A stretch of 64,000 nt of DNA, taken from positions 1 to 64,000 of the forward strand of contig JAPQWV010001654.1 in assembly GCA_027422505.1 (NCBI GenBank), given 5' to 3'. Shown one piece after another: positions 22,304-32,794 of this stretch. The stretch's first letter is position 1. Every line of letters begins with the position of its first letter. Source of the DNA: Craterostigma plantagineum. Taxonomy: Eukaryota; Streptophyta; Magnoliopsida; Lamiales; Linderniaceae. Under the pieces are notes generated by a model. The model had not been told where the DNA came from, made no database searches, and worked only from the letters and a program-made list of their open reading frames with translations. The translations under genes and the position numbers were made by a program.

Positions 22304-22585
22304 ATGGCGGACGACTCGACCACCCTCATCAAGGTGGGACCCATCGGAAGCCGAAGCGGCAATCCGTGGGACCAAAAGGGCTGCAACAAAATCATTCGAA
22401 TATTCATTTCGCACGACGACGAAATCAACTCGATCCAATTCCAATACGTCGAGAACGGAGCGGTGGTGCTCTCCGAGCGGCAGGGCTCCAACAACGGATA
22501 CAACTTCAGTGTCGTAAGTCTACTCACTACTCGAAATAAAAGATGCCGGCCGAACAAATCTTAAGCTCGTACTCGAAGAGAGTGC

Positions 22586-22619
<34 letters not shown>

Positions 22620-23354
22620 TTATGCTTAATTATTTTTCAGCATTGTGATTTAGGGGATGTCATTATAGAGACATAGAATTTATGGGTGACATATACAGAT
22701 AATGACTTTCAAAATTAAACAATGTAGGAACCCTTATATTTTTGTCTCAAATTATTTAATTTTGAAAGTTATCATCCGTAGTGCCACCCCTGAATTTGCT
22801 GGAATACCTAGATTATGCATCAAGACCTTATAGTTTGGGGGTTCCGACACACAATTCTTAATCTAATTATGAAAGATATTTTTTAATGTCACCACTAAAT
22901 TAGTTGTCCATATAACAATGTCACTCCAAATTTAGAGAATTTGAAAATAAATAATTCACCACATGTTTCTATTTCAAGGTAAGTTATATATATTTTCTTG
23001 CAGGTGAAACTCAACTACCCATCCGAGTGCATAACTTCGATCGGAGGTCACAAGAACTACAGCAACGGCCACATATGTTCGATCAAATTCGGGACGAACA
23101 GTGCAGAATACGGACCGTTCGGTCGGTTCAGCAGCCACGACAAGGAATTCAGCTTCTCACTCGGGGACGACCGCCAGTTCAGCGGCTTCCACGGCACCGC
23201 CGACGTGAACGGCCTAAAGTCCATCGGAGTTTACCTAAAGCCCATCGCCGACTTAGGGTACGAAGGGCTCGAAAAGAGTAGAGTCGTCGCTAATGCAAGA
23301 GGAGGAGGAGGAGGGAGCTGGGAAGTCTTAAATTACGGCCATATTCATGAATAA
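22304..23354 (+). CDS. single-domain jacalin-related lectin
   Basis: Exons 22304-22513 and 23004-23354 join between codons for 186 residues. The jacalin beta-prism fold spans about residues 6-160: KVGPIGSRSGNPWDQKG, IQFQYVENGAVVLSERQG, ECITSIGGHKNYS, ICSIKFGTNS, FGRFSSHDKEFSFSL and FSGFHGTADVNGLKSIGVYL. Such cytoplasmic JRLs bind mannose/glucose-type glycans through the N-terminal Gly loop and a C-terminal GxxxD-like loop, and are often induced by stress or pathogens. There is no signal peptide. The C-terminal tail is Gly-rich and not part of the domain. The first exon and promoter are duplicated at 20483. The intron carries a MITE-like segment. Confidence 0.92.
22640..22810. mobile_element. 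MITE-like foldback in the lectin intron
   Basis: GACTTTCAAAATTAA and, 50 bp on, TTAATTTTGAAAGTTATC form inverted arms, followed by ATCCGTAGTGCCACCCC. The same arms and the CCGTA..GTGCCAC tail occur in PHYB intron 1. Ends not resolved. Confidence 0.6.
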
Positions 23355-23983
23355 TCTAACTACTATTGAACTACATAACATTCATACGTTGTTACATGTT
23401 ATTCCATGGCATATTCTACTACACATACGTAAAAGAAGTGTGGGTCGAGACATTTTCTAACTGGAAATCGAACTCAAATTGAATCTTTGATTATATCCTT
23501 GAAGGGTGTAATTGAAGAAGCCCATAATTGATTGGATTGAAGAGAGAAAAAAGAAAGAAAAGAACAAAAGGGGAACATGCTATGTTCACGTGGTTTGTGG
23601 CGACTCGACCAATCAAAATAGGGCTTCTTACACTCCACTCCACGAGCACAAGTCAATTCTGTGGCTAATAGAGACATGACGAATAAAGAAAGATATAAAA
23701 ACATCGTGTCCTTTTTTTTTCCTTTTAAAAAATCACTGATCTTTTTGCGTTTGTGCGTCTTCGTATCTATCCATTCCTTCGGTAGCCAAAGGTACGCCAA
23801 AGAACTGTCAAGTATTGCTCTAATCCTAATTCCTAATACGGAAAAAGATCTCAGACCTACACACGCATACATCTCTCAGAAAGAAGAAAGAAATAAAACT
23901 TGTGAATCATTAAAGAACGATCAGTCGACTAAAGTGTAATAACAGCGATCAAGAGACAAAAAAAAGGACGATCTTTTGCCAAG

Positions 23984-26900
23984 ATGAGCGGCTCGGCAAG
24001 AAGAACAGCAGCCACGACGAGCTCGCGCCAAAATTCCCAAGGTTCAAGCCAAGCTCAGTCCTCTCCGGCCGACGCGGCAGCTCGCAGCCGCCACACCAGC
24101 GCCGTGAACGACGGCGGCAGCAACACCAACAACAACAACGGAAGCTTAAGCGCCAAAAGGGGCAGAGATTCCATGAGCAAGGCGGCGGCGCAGTTCACGG
24201 TGGACGCGAGGCTCCACGCCGTCTACGAGCAGTCGAGCACCTCTGGGCGGTCGTTCAACTACTCCCAAAGCGTTCGCACCACCCACGAATCCGTCCCCGA
24301 GCAGCAGATCACCGCCTACCTCTCCAAGATGCAGCGCGGCGGTCTGATTCAGCCCTTCGGCTGCACCGTCGCCGTCGACGAAACCAACTACTGCGTTATC
24401 GCCTACTCAGAGAATGCCTGCGACATGCTCGGCATAACGCCCCAATCGGTTCCAAGCTTAGAAAAAATCGAATCTTTGACAATTGGGACTGATGTAAGAA
24501 CCCTCTTCACCCCTTCAAGCTCTGTCTTGCTCGATAGGGCTTTCGGGGCTAGAGAAATCACTCTGCTGAACCCAGTTTGGATCCATTCCAAGTATTCGGG
24601 CAGGCCCTTCTACGCAATCTTGCACAGAATCGACGTAGGCATAGTGATCGACTTAGAGCCAGCAAGGACGGAGGACCCCGCCTTGTCTATCGCCGGCGCT
24701 GTCCAATCTCAGAAGCTAGCCGTTAGGGCAATCTCCCATTTACAGTCTCTTCCCGGCGGCGACATTAAGCTCCTCTGCGACACAGTCGTAGAGAGCGTAA
24801 GAGAGCTCACTGGTTATGACCGTGTAATGGTCTACAAGTTCCACGAAGATGAGCATGGTGAAGTCGTGGCTGAGAGCAGAAGGCCCGATTTAGAGCCATA
24901 CCTCGGCCTTCACTACCCAGCCACCGACATACCTCAAGCCTCGAGGTTCCTATTCAAGCAAAACAGGGTTCGAATGATCGTCGACTGCCATGCTACTTCA
25001 GTTAGGGTCCTCCAAGACGAAGCCTTAATGCAGCCCTTGTGCTTAGTTGGCTCGACTTTGAGGGCCCCACACGGCTGCCACGCTCAGTACATGGCCAACA
25101 TGGGCTCCATCGCTTCCCTGACCTTAGCAGTCATCATCAATGGAAACGACGAGGACGGTGGAAAAGGGAGGAATTCGATGAGATTGTGGGGATTAGTCGT
25201 TGGCCACCACACATCTGCTCGGTGCATACCTTTCCCCCTTCGCTATGCCTGCGAATTCTTGATGCAGGCGTTTGGGCTTCAGCTGAACATGGAGCTTCAG
25301 CTGGCTTCCCAATTGGCTGAGAAGCGAGTCTTGAGAACGCAGACTTTACTGTGCGATATGCTGCTAAGGGATTCCCCGACTGGGATTATTACGCAGAGCC
25401 CGAGCATCATGGACTTGGTGAAGTGCGACGGCGCTGCTCTTTATTACCAGGGGAAGTACTACGCCTTAGGCGTAACGCCCAGCGAATCGCAGATCAAAGA
25501 CATAGTCGAGTGGCTGCTGACTCATCATAGGGACTCGACGGGGCTGAGCACCGATAGCCTAGGCGACGCTGGCTATCACGGCGCTGCTACGCTCGGCGAC
25601 GCAGTTTGTGGGATGGCGGTTGCTTACATAACCTCTCGGGATTATTTATTTTGGTTTCGCTCGCACACTGCTAAGGAGATCAAGTGGGGCGGGGCAAAGC
25701 ACCACCCCGAGGATAAGGACGATGGGCTGAGGATGAATCCGCGGTCGTCGTTCAACGCTTTTCTTGAGGTGGTTAAGAGCCGAAGCCTGCCCTGGGAGAG
25801 CGCTGAGCTGGACGCCATTCACTCTTTGCAGCTGATTTTGAGGGACTCGTTTAGGAACGCTGAGGCGGGCGGCTCGAAGGCCGTGGTTCAGGCCCAGGTC
25901 GAGGAGCTGAACCTTCAAGGGGTCGATGAGCTGAGCTCGGTGGCTAGGGAGATGGTTCGATTGATTGAGACGGCGACGGCTCCTATTTTTGCGGTCGACG
26001 GCGCAGGGCGCGTGAATGGGTGGAATGAGAAGGTCGCCGAGCTGACTGGGTTGTCCGTCGAGGAGGCGATGGGGAAGTCTTTAGTTGAAGATATTGTTCA
26101 TGGAGAGTCGATGGGCACAGCCGAGAAGCTTCTGTTTAATGCTCTAAGAGGTGATGATTCGATTTTTACTCCTCTTAGTTCTACTTCGAGCACGAGATGT
26201 AAGGGTTATTTAGTTTTTCAGTCCTGTGATTTGGGGGAGATTGCGTTGTATGGACAAGCTTTCAAAATTAAGCAGTTTATGGACACTATATGGCGGAATC
26301 CTAGATTTAGTCCAAAAACGGCTTAAATTTGAAAGTTACTTGTCCGTATAATGCCACCCCACCATTCGACAGAACCCTATACGTCGAAACCTTAGAATTT
26401 GGGGCAAAATCTAGGATTTTGGCGTATAATGTCCCTAATTGCTTAATTTTAAAAGTTGTTATCCGTATAGTGCCACTCCGCACGTATTATTATCCATTCA
26501 GACAAATACAGTGCCACTCTACAAAGTTACCTTTCTCTCATAGCTACTTTCGCTAGTGCAGGCGAGGAGGACAAGAACGTGGAACTGAAGCTGAGGACGT
26601 TCGCCGAAGGGCAGGACAAGGTAGTGTTCGTCGTAGTCAACGCCTGCTCTAGCAAGGATATTTCAGACAACATCGTCGGCGTTTGCTTCGTCGGTCAGGA
26701 CATCACGGGCCAGAAGCTGGTAATGGACAAGTTCATCAACATTCAGGGCGATTACAGAGCCATCGTTCACAGCCCAAACCCACTAATCCCGCCCATATTC
26801 GCCTCGGACGACGACACTTGCTGCTCGGAGTGGAACACCGCCATGGAGAAGCTCACGGGCTGGAGCAGGGCGGAGGTCGTCGGGAAAATGCTCGTGGGGG

Positions 26901-28052
26901 AAATTTTCGGAAGCTTCATTCGCCTCAAAGGCGCCGACGCCTTGACGAAGTTCATGATTGTGTTGCACAACGCAATCAGCGGGACCGACACGGATAAGTT
27001 CCCCTTCTCGTTTCACGACAAGAACGGCAAGTACGTTCAGGCGCTGCTTACGGCGAATAAGAGGACGAATATGAACGGCGAGGTTATTGGGGCGTTCTGC
27101 TTTTTGCAGACTGCTAGCCCCGAACTTCAGCAGGCGCTTAGCATCCATAGGCAAGAGGAAGCTCAGTGCCTGTTGAAGATGAAGGAGCTCGCCTATGTTT
27201 GCGATCAGATAAAGAATCCTCTGAGGGGCATAAGCTTCGCGAATTCGCTCTTGGGAGCGTCGAATTTGAGCGAGGATCAGAAGCAGTTGTTAGAGACGAC
27301 GGCTGCTTGTGGGAAGCAGATTTCGAAGATTATAAGGGACGTCGATATGGATAACGTCGAGGACGGGTATGCGTTTCTTCAGCTTCTATTCTTGGTTGTT
27401 GTTTGGAACTCTTGAAACGTTGAGTATTGAGATGCTTCTTTTATTACACCTTTTTCGTTGGTAGTTCGATGGAGATGGAGAGGGCTGAGTTCGTACTTTG
27501 GGAGTGTGATCGACGCTGTAGTTAGCCAAGTGATGATTTTGGTGAGGGAAAGAAGGCTGCAGCTAATAAGGGATATCCCTGAGGCTATCAAAACGCTGCT
27601 AGTTTACGGCGATCAAATTAGAATCCAACAAGTTTTTGCCGACTTTTTGCTGAACATGGTGAGGCATGCCCCGCCCTCTCCCGAGGGGTACATTGAGATT
27701 CAGCTAGGGCTGAGTTTCAAGCAGGTTTCCGAAGGAAGCACGATGGCCCACATTGAGTTCAGGTATGTATGTAATAACAGAATGCCCAATGCAAAAATGA
27801 TGATCATATTTGACGACATTGTCTGAAATTTCCCTGGCAAAATATGAAAGGATCGTTTGCCCGGGCGAAGGCATACGACCCGACTTGGTTCAAGACATGT
27901 TTCGTAGCAGTAGGTGGGAGACTCAAGAAGGGCTTGGGCTGGGCATGTGTAGGAAGATCTTGAAGCTAATGAGTGGAGAAGTTCAGTACATTAGAGAATC
28001 AGAAAGGTGTTACTTCCTCATAGTTCTTGACCTGCCTATGCCCCAAGGATGA
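23984..28052 (+). CDS. PHYB: phytochrome B photoreceptor, with a one-base frame break in exon 3
   Basis: Exons 23984-26150, 26562-27366, 27465-27762, 27851-28052. The Ser/Asn-rich N-terminal extension is followed by the PAS, GAF and PHY domains, with the bilin-binding Cys in [16 protein letters not shown] (about residue 365), then two PAS repeats and the histidine-kinase-related domain. The extension and GAF/PHY wording are of the PHYB class; the red/far-red switch moves to the nucleus and represses PIFs. Expected length is about 1156 residues. Exon 3 is 298 nt where phase demands 297: an extra T in the run at 27497-27499 breaks the frame after EMERAEFVL, giving a stop 9 codons later. Internal AG acceptors at 27475, 27481 or 27490 would restore it. 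This is an error, a real mutation, or use of a shifted acceptor. The C-terminus ends DLPMPQG. Confidence 0.92.
26215..26540. mobile_element. MITE-like sequence in PHYB intron 1
   Basis: GCTTTCAAAATTAAGCAG, TTAAATTTGAAAGTTACTTG and TTAATTTTAAAAGTTGTTATC, each near CCGTATA(A/G)TGCCAC, match the arms of the lectin-intron element at 22640. No reading frame of interest; the exon ORF merely reads on into it. Confidence 0.55.
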
Positions 28053-28386
28053 AGTAATGACATTTATAATATGATAAACAATAAATCAAAGATCCTACAA
28101 GTGTTGTCTAGCATGCTATATATACCATTATAACTGGATCGTTGTATGTTACTGGAGCGATAATTTAAGCATCCGTGCACGTTTTAGGGCATGGATGGAT
28201 GTATTGTGGCATATGTACGCATGAATACGACGTTGTTTAGCACAAGATGTGTTGTCAAACTGATTATAATCAAGATGTCATAACATAAGCTTCTCCGAAC
28301 ATAAGTAACTAGCATCACCGTCTCAAAATTAACGCTCTATGTATAACAAAGCAAAATCTGTCTTTTTTCGTACATAATGTGCTTAC

Positions 28387-30169
28387 TTACCTTTCAATCT
28401 TCAAAAGAACTTCAAAACTTTCGAGGTGTAGAGTTTTAGCAATTGTTCCCACAAAAGCGACGCCTATCTCCATGGTTATCCAATCGGAAACTTCCACCGC
28501 GGTTCCATCTCTGACCCCGAGATTGTTCATCCCCCGACCCCTCCAATTTCTGTCGTTTACATCAGCCCCCCTTCTATTTTCCTGGAAATTCCGATGATTA
28601 TTTAACCTTGAATCTTGATCCTGTGCATTTGGATTACAAGAGTTGCTCTCTCTTTGTCTCCACCTTTTCACAGAATTTCCAAACCTCTGAATCCCATTAG
28701 TCCTTTCATTAAAATCCCACGAGTTGCTACCAGCCTCCCGGGCGATAGCATTGGCTTGATTGCAGTTTCGCCCCCAATTTGTTTGTTTTTGCAAATCGAA
28801 TTCCCCGATCCCGGGAGTCGTTGCCGCTTCCCCAACCGCTGTTGTTCCCATGATTGACGGGTTTATCATAATTTTGCTCCCAAGCATTGCTGTTATTCGT
28901 AATTTGCGAATCAACCCTCCTATCCCAAGAGTTATTACCACTTTCCAAAGCACAGCTTTTCCTAGGATCCACAGGCCGGTCCTGATTTTTCTCCCAATAA
29001 CTGCCCGTTCTCACATGTTGCGAATCGACCCTCCGATCCCAAGTGTTCTTACCACTTTCCCAAGCACAGTTGTTCCTATAATCCACAGGTCGATCGCAAT
29101 TTCGCTCCCAAGAACTGCCCTGTTTCATATTCTGCGAATCAACCCTCCAATCCCGAGAATTCGTACCACTTTCCCAAGCACAGTTGTTCAAAGAATCAAC
29201 AGGTCGATCCCAGTTTTTTTCCCAGGGACTTCCCTTTTCCCTATCTTCTGAATCGACCCTCCAACCCCATCCATCTACCAAAACACCATCACCTACTACT
29301 GTGTGATTTCCCTCCCATGGATTATCACTACCCAATCGATTGACTCCAATATCATCTTCTACAGTCTGCAGCTTTCTAACGGCTTGTTGTTCATGATTGG
29401 GATCATAAAATAGAACATCCAAATCAGCCATTAGCTCGGAATCAATAGGTGTGTTCCAGTCAACCTCATCAATGTACATATTTGGGTCGGGTAAAGGGAC
29501 TTCACATTGAAGCCCGTTTATCGTGGACCAATACCTTTGCTTTGCGTTGTTCAAAGCCTCTTCACCGCAAGAATCGTCCCATTCTCTCACATTGGGATAA
29601 CAGTAACAGTACTTTTTTGATGCCACAACTTTACGCCACGGAACTCTTACCGACTTGCAATAATTGATTTCCCATTGTGGTACATTGTGATTGCGGGTAT
29701 CTTGCAAAGAAACAAAGGCAGACTTAAAGTCTCTGTAACTCTAGTTAAGAAATAATTTTGGTAAACAAAACTTCAACAAGGAAATTAAAAGCTTTATCAA
29801 TTGCGGCAGACAACACATTGAAAGAAACAGAAACAAAGAGATAAGCTAAAGAGCAGTTCCACACAAAAATTCGGTTTCATACCGCATCAAAAGAACAGAT
29901 GACAAAAAACTGCAAGGAACAAAAGGGCAAACACGCTAAAGACAACAATTACAATCAGATTTGTGATTACCCTGGGGAAATCTATCGCCACATCACAAAA
30001 TCGAAACAAAACGTGAACTAATTAACAGATGAATCGCGCAAATACATCAAGGCGTATATGCATTACCTGAAACATCCGTGTAATCATCGAACGTTGGAAT
30101 TGGATCTTCGTAGTCGTAGTGACGATACCTTTTCCTACTTGGGATATATCTTCTGTTCCATTTCCCCAT
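28387..30169 (-). CDS. plant protein of unknown function with a 38-residue repeat; frame broken by one base
   Basis: Exon 1 (30169-30067) starts MGKWNRRYIPSRKRYRHYDY; exon 2 runs from 29700, joined in phase 1. The conserved-looking part is PQWEINYCKSVRVPWRKVV, REWDDSCGEEALNNAKQRYW and LPDPNMYIDEVDWN, which I recall from plant proteins of unknown role. Then four 38-residue repeats (RVDSQ...SWER.CDRPVD...AWESG...WDR). Near 28798-28803 an extra base (GGAATTC where earlier repeats have AGGGTC) shifts the frame: the first frame ends soon after at a stop, while the other continues the repeat (TNWGRNCNQANA...SNSWDF) to 28387. The end abuts a perfect AG|GTAAGT, so a further exon is possible. No domain or localisation signal was recognised. 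Confidence 0.7.
28805..29260 (-). repeat. four 114-bp in-frame coding repeats
   Basis: The codons for Arg-Val-Asp-Ser recur at 29260, 29146, 29032 and 28918, an exact 114-bp (38-codon) period on the minus strand. A fifth diverged unit follows after the frame break. Constant spacing, with substitutions but no indels among the four, indicates selection on the protein or recent expansion. Confidence 0.93.
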
Positions 30170-30323
30170 CGCAAAGGCTACCAAGAAAGAGATTTTTGTA
30201 CAGAGACTGATAAAATCTGACGAAGGTTGAAGAATCTTCTACTTTTTCGTGTTTCTTAATAGGGAAAAAAGGGAAATTTTTTCTTTATGCAATTATCTGT
30301 TTTGCCCTTGCCCTAGAAAAGAC

Positions 30324-30333
30324 CCTATAAAAG
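30324..30333 (+). promoter_or_regulatory. TATA box of the CHZ1-like gene
   Basis: CCTATAAAAG, 79 bp before the start codon, inside a 242-bp divergent promoter shared with the gene at 30169. Confidence 0.75.
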
Positions 30334-30411
30334 TGGAAAATAGCACATCATCCCCAAACATCTCTCAGTACTGAAAAAGACCTTCGCCCTCACTCTCTCA
30401 CGCACGCATCA

Positions 30412-30996
30412 ATGGGGGACGTGAGGAGCCTCGGCGATGAACCACCCACCGAAGAAGCATCGGAGAAGCGCAAGCTGACCAATGTCGCCGAACCCGCCGG
30501 AGAAGCACTCGACGATAAGAAAGAAGGTTCGAATTGCAAAAAACGCCTCAAAGTCGACGGCGAAGAAGTCGAGCCCAGCACCGGCGAGCCCCAGAGAACT
30601 GAATCCGGCGGCTCAATTCTGGAAGAAGAGGATCCGAAGGACGGGGAAAGCGACGACGACGACGACGACGAGGATTACGACGAGGAAGGCCACAACGAGG
30701 ATTCGGAGACTGTTGCTGATCGAAAGGGGAAGGGCGTCGCCGTGGATTACAAGGGAAAAGGCAAATTGCTTGTGGAATCTGACGAAGATGAAGAGGGCGA
30801 TTACGGTGATGATAGCAGTGAGGATGATCTCTCGGATGGGGTTGGTGATGGTGGGGACAGCGATGATTTGGAGGAAGATCCACTCGCGGAGGTTGATTTG
30901 GACAACATTTTGCCTTCGAGGACTAGACAGGGCGGAGGGCGTTCGAGGGCTGGCGTTCGAATTGCGGGGGACAAAGGCAAGGATAATGATGGCTAA
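30412..30996 (+). CDS. acidic nuclear protein, CHZ1-like histone H2A.Z chaperone candidate
   Basis: Intronless, 194 residues. Very acidic in the middle (ESDDDDDDEDYDEEG, LVESDEDEEGDYGDD) with basic KRKL and KKRLK patches that could serve nuclear import. Near the C-terminus is DPLAEVDLDNILPSRTR, which matches the short CHZ motif (acidic, then a D..NI..RTR core) of H2A.Z-H2B chaperones. Family proteins hold H2A.Z-H2B before SWR1-dependent deposition. The assignment rests on that one motif plus the acidity; any other acidic histone-binding protein is possible. Confidence 0.75.
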   Translation: MGDVRSLGDEPPTEEASEKRKLTNVAEPAGEALDDKKEGSNCKKRLKVDGEEVEPSTGEPQRTESGGSILEEEDPKDGESDDDDDDEDYDEEGHNEDSETVADRKGKGVAVDYKGKGKLLVESDEDEEGDYGDDSSEDDLSDGVGDGGDSDDLEEDPLAEVDLDNILPSRTRQGGGRSRAGVRIAGDKGKDNDG

Positions 30997-32250
30997 TTGC
31001 TCGGAATTGTTATCTTTTGTAGTGGGGCTAAATGCTTATTTAGGTTAATTCTGTGGATGGAATCGTAAATTCGCGTTGCAGTGCAGCTTTTGATGTGTTA
31101 ACTTGTGTGTTATGATTCAAACTTATGCTGCTGACTAGAGATTAGAGGATTATGTGAGATAACTATATATGTCTTTCATCACCATTCTGCAAATGATGCC
31201 TCCTCCTTATCTGTTGTGATAGTTTCTAAATTGAATTTGCTAGTTAGAACCTACTGGTTTGCGCTACAAAGCAACTAAATGGGGGAGAGGAGAAAGGGTT
31301 CGTGTTGGTATACGCCTATGAACGTTAGTCTTGAAAAAGAAAGATTTCAACTTTATCTGTGATTGGCTATGTGGTTGATGGACTACTACCATCAACGTAA
31401 GTACTTAAGCTGGCTTTGAACTCACGATAGGAGATTGATCTCTATACCCTTTGTATAGGTGGTAGATCTTGGTGTTACTTTCTTTGACAGGAAGGAACAG
31501 TACATCTGCTTTAGCTAGGTGATTCTCTGTTAAGCTATTTTTGAACACAATCGAGACTTAAGGTTATGTACCTTCAGCATATTTGTGTGTTATTTGGAGA
31601 GCTTGGTGTCATTTTCCTTACCCAGGTAACGATAGACGCGCTACGGTCAAGCTGGATTCGTTTTGATGTTATTCTATTTGTTACCTTTGTCGTATGTCCT
31701 TTCTTCTACAATACGTCGCAGATGCAATGATCAAGAATGTCCTATTTGGGCAGAAAAGAGTAATAATATGTAAGCCCTTCGGCGGATTTGCCCGTGGGGC
31801 CCACACACAGTCGTGGTGTTGTTGGCGTTATATATCCCGCGGCCTCTCGGCCTACTGAGAGGTTCGATCCAAACTCCACCGATAGACGTACGACGAAACT
31901 ATCACGTGAATGATCATAGATAGGTCAAGCTAAGATTTACAAAGATGCTAATATGCTTACCTTAGCTTAGCTTAGCTTTCGATGGATATTTCACCAGCCT
32001 CGCAAAATATTTTTGTGTTTTTTTTTTTGCTTTTCCTATTCCGAGGTATTCGATTCCAACTGAATGAACTGTGGGTTGTTGCCATTATTTGAGAATGGGA
32101 GATTTGTAATGAGTTTCAACCCGTAAAATATGGAGCTGAATCCGTGACAAAGGATAACGAAGACATCCATGATTTTTTCTAAATAATAAATGTTTCTTTT
32201 TTCTCGAGATCTTAATGCCACGTTGTAAAATTGAAATAATAGAATAGAAA
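30997..32250. other. intergenic, no gene seen
   Basis: No ORF with recognisable coding character on either strand. A GC-richer patch at about 31770-31900 has a TTCGATCC string, but no tRNA cloverleaf can be drawn. A short CTTAG tandem (CTTAGCTTAGCTTAG) lies near 31960. Part of the left end is the 3' UTR of the CHZ1-like gene. Confidence 0.6.
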
Positions 32251-32682
32251 GTGAATCTATAGAATAATACCCAATTGAATAAAATTTTATCATAGGTACC
32301 CATGTCAGAAAATTTTATAGATAGGTACCTGATTTAATTTGTACCAATTTCTTTAGTCATGTCGTATCTTCCTGTGTGTATATTGCGTACCATAACACGT
32401 TGATATAGGGTACCTAAATATAGCATACGTAGTACCTACGGCATACCTGTGTGTTACATAGGGCGTACCTAAATATAGCATACGTCATACCATTTTCTGT
32501 TATGTAGGGTACCCAAATGTGTTGATATAAGGACCCAAATGTGTTGTATGGTGTACTTTCGGGGATTGAGTACCTATTTGCAAAAAATTTATTCTGTTAA
32601 GTACCTACATATAAAAAATGCTGTCATTGTAGTAAATTACAAGTTTTTTTGCAAAGGGTTATTTATGTGTAAAGACTCCATA
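32251..32682 (+). repeat. dispersed GTAC-rich repeat, copy 2
   Basis: Begins around GTGAATCTATAGAATAATAC and ends around AAAGACTCCA. Very similar to copy 3 at 61501 over the core (TATATTGCGTACCATAACAC, CCTGTGTGTTACATAGG, GGGTACCCAAATGTGTTGA), with only scattered changes. It carries more than ten GTAC sites. Lies about 110 bp before the start of the next gene, so it may form part of that promoter. Confidence 0.88.
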
Positions 32683-32794
32683 TAACTAAAAAAACATTTT
32701 TAGAAATAACAACAATTATTAATTGAAAAAATCACTTGAATTGAAAGCGCAAGATTGGAGAGTGAGGTAAATTTCGTGGTCTTGGCTGCCGGCG

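Larger units (their letters stand above)
20956..22615. repeat. tandem duplication, unit B (about 1.65 kb)
   Basis: Second copy of the unit at 19135. It runs into the full lectin intron and second exon, so the right flank of unit B is the original gene context, while the left flank of unit A (NAGLU 5' region) is the original left side. The TA run at the right edge is longer here than in unit A. Confidence 0.95.

Noticed and set aside
26151..26326. PHYB exon 1 reading on for about 58 codons
   Set aside because: This is intron 1; the family continues at [14 protein letters not shown] sequence in the exon starting 26562.
28727..29251. plus-strand ORF opposite the 38-residue repeat gene
   Set aside because: A shadow of the repeated minus-strand codons; no start context, introns or family resemblance.
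31850..31925. tRNA-like GGTTCGATCC string
   Set aside because: No matching T-stem, anticodon arm or acceptor stem can be drawn around it.
32251..32682. Helitron identity for the GTAC-rich repeat
   Set aside because: A TCTATA-like start is present, but no consistent hairpin plus CTRR end was found across the three copies.
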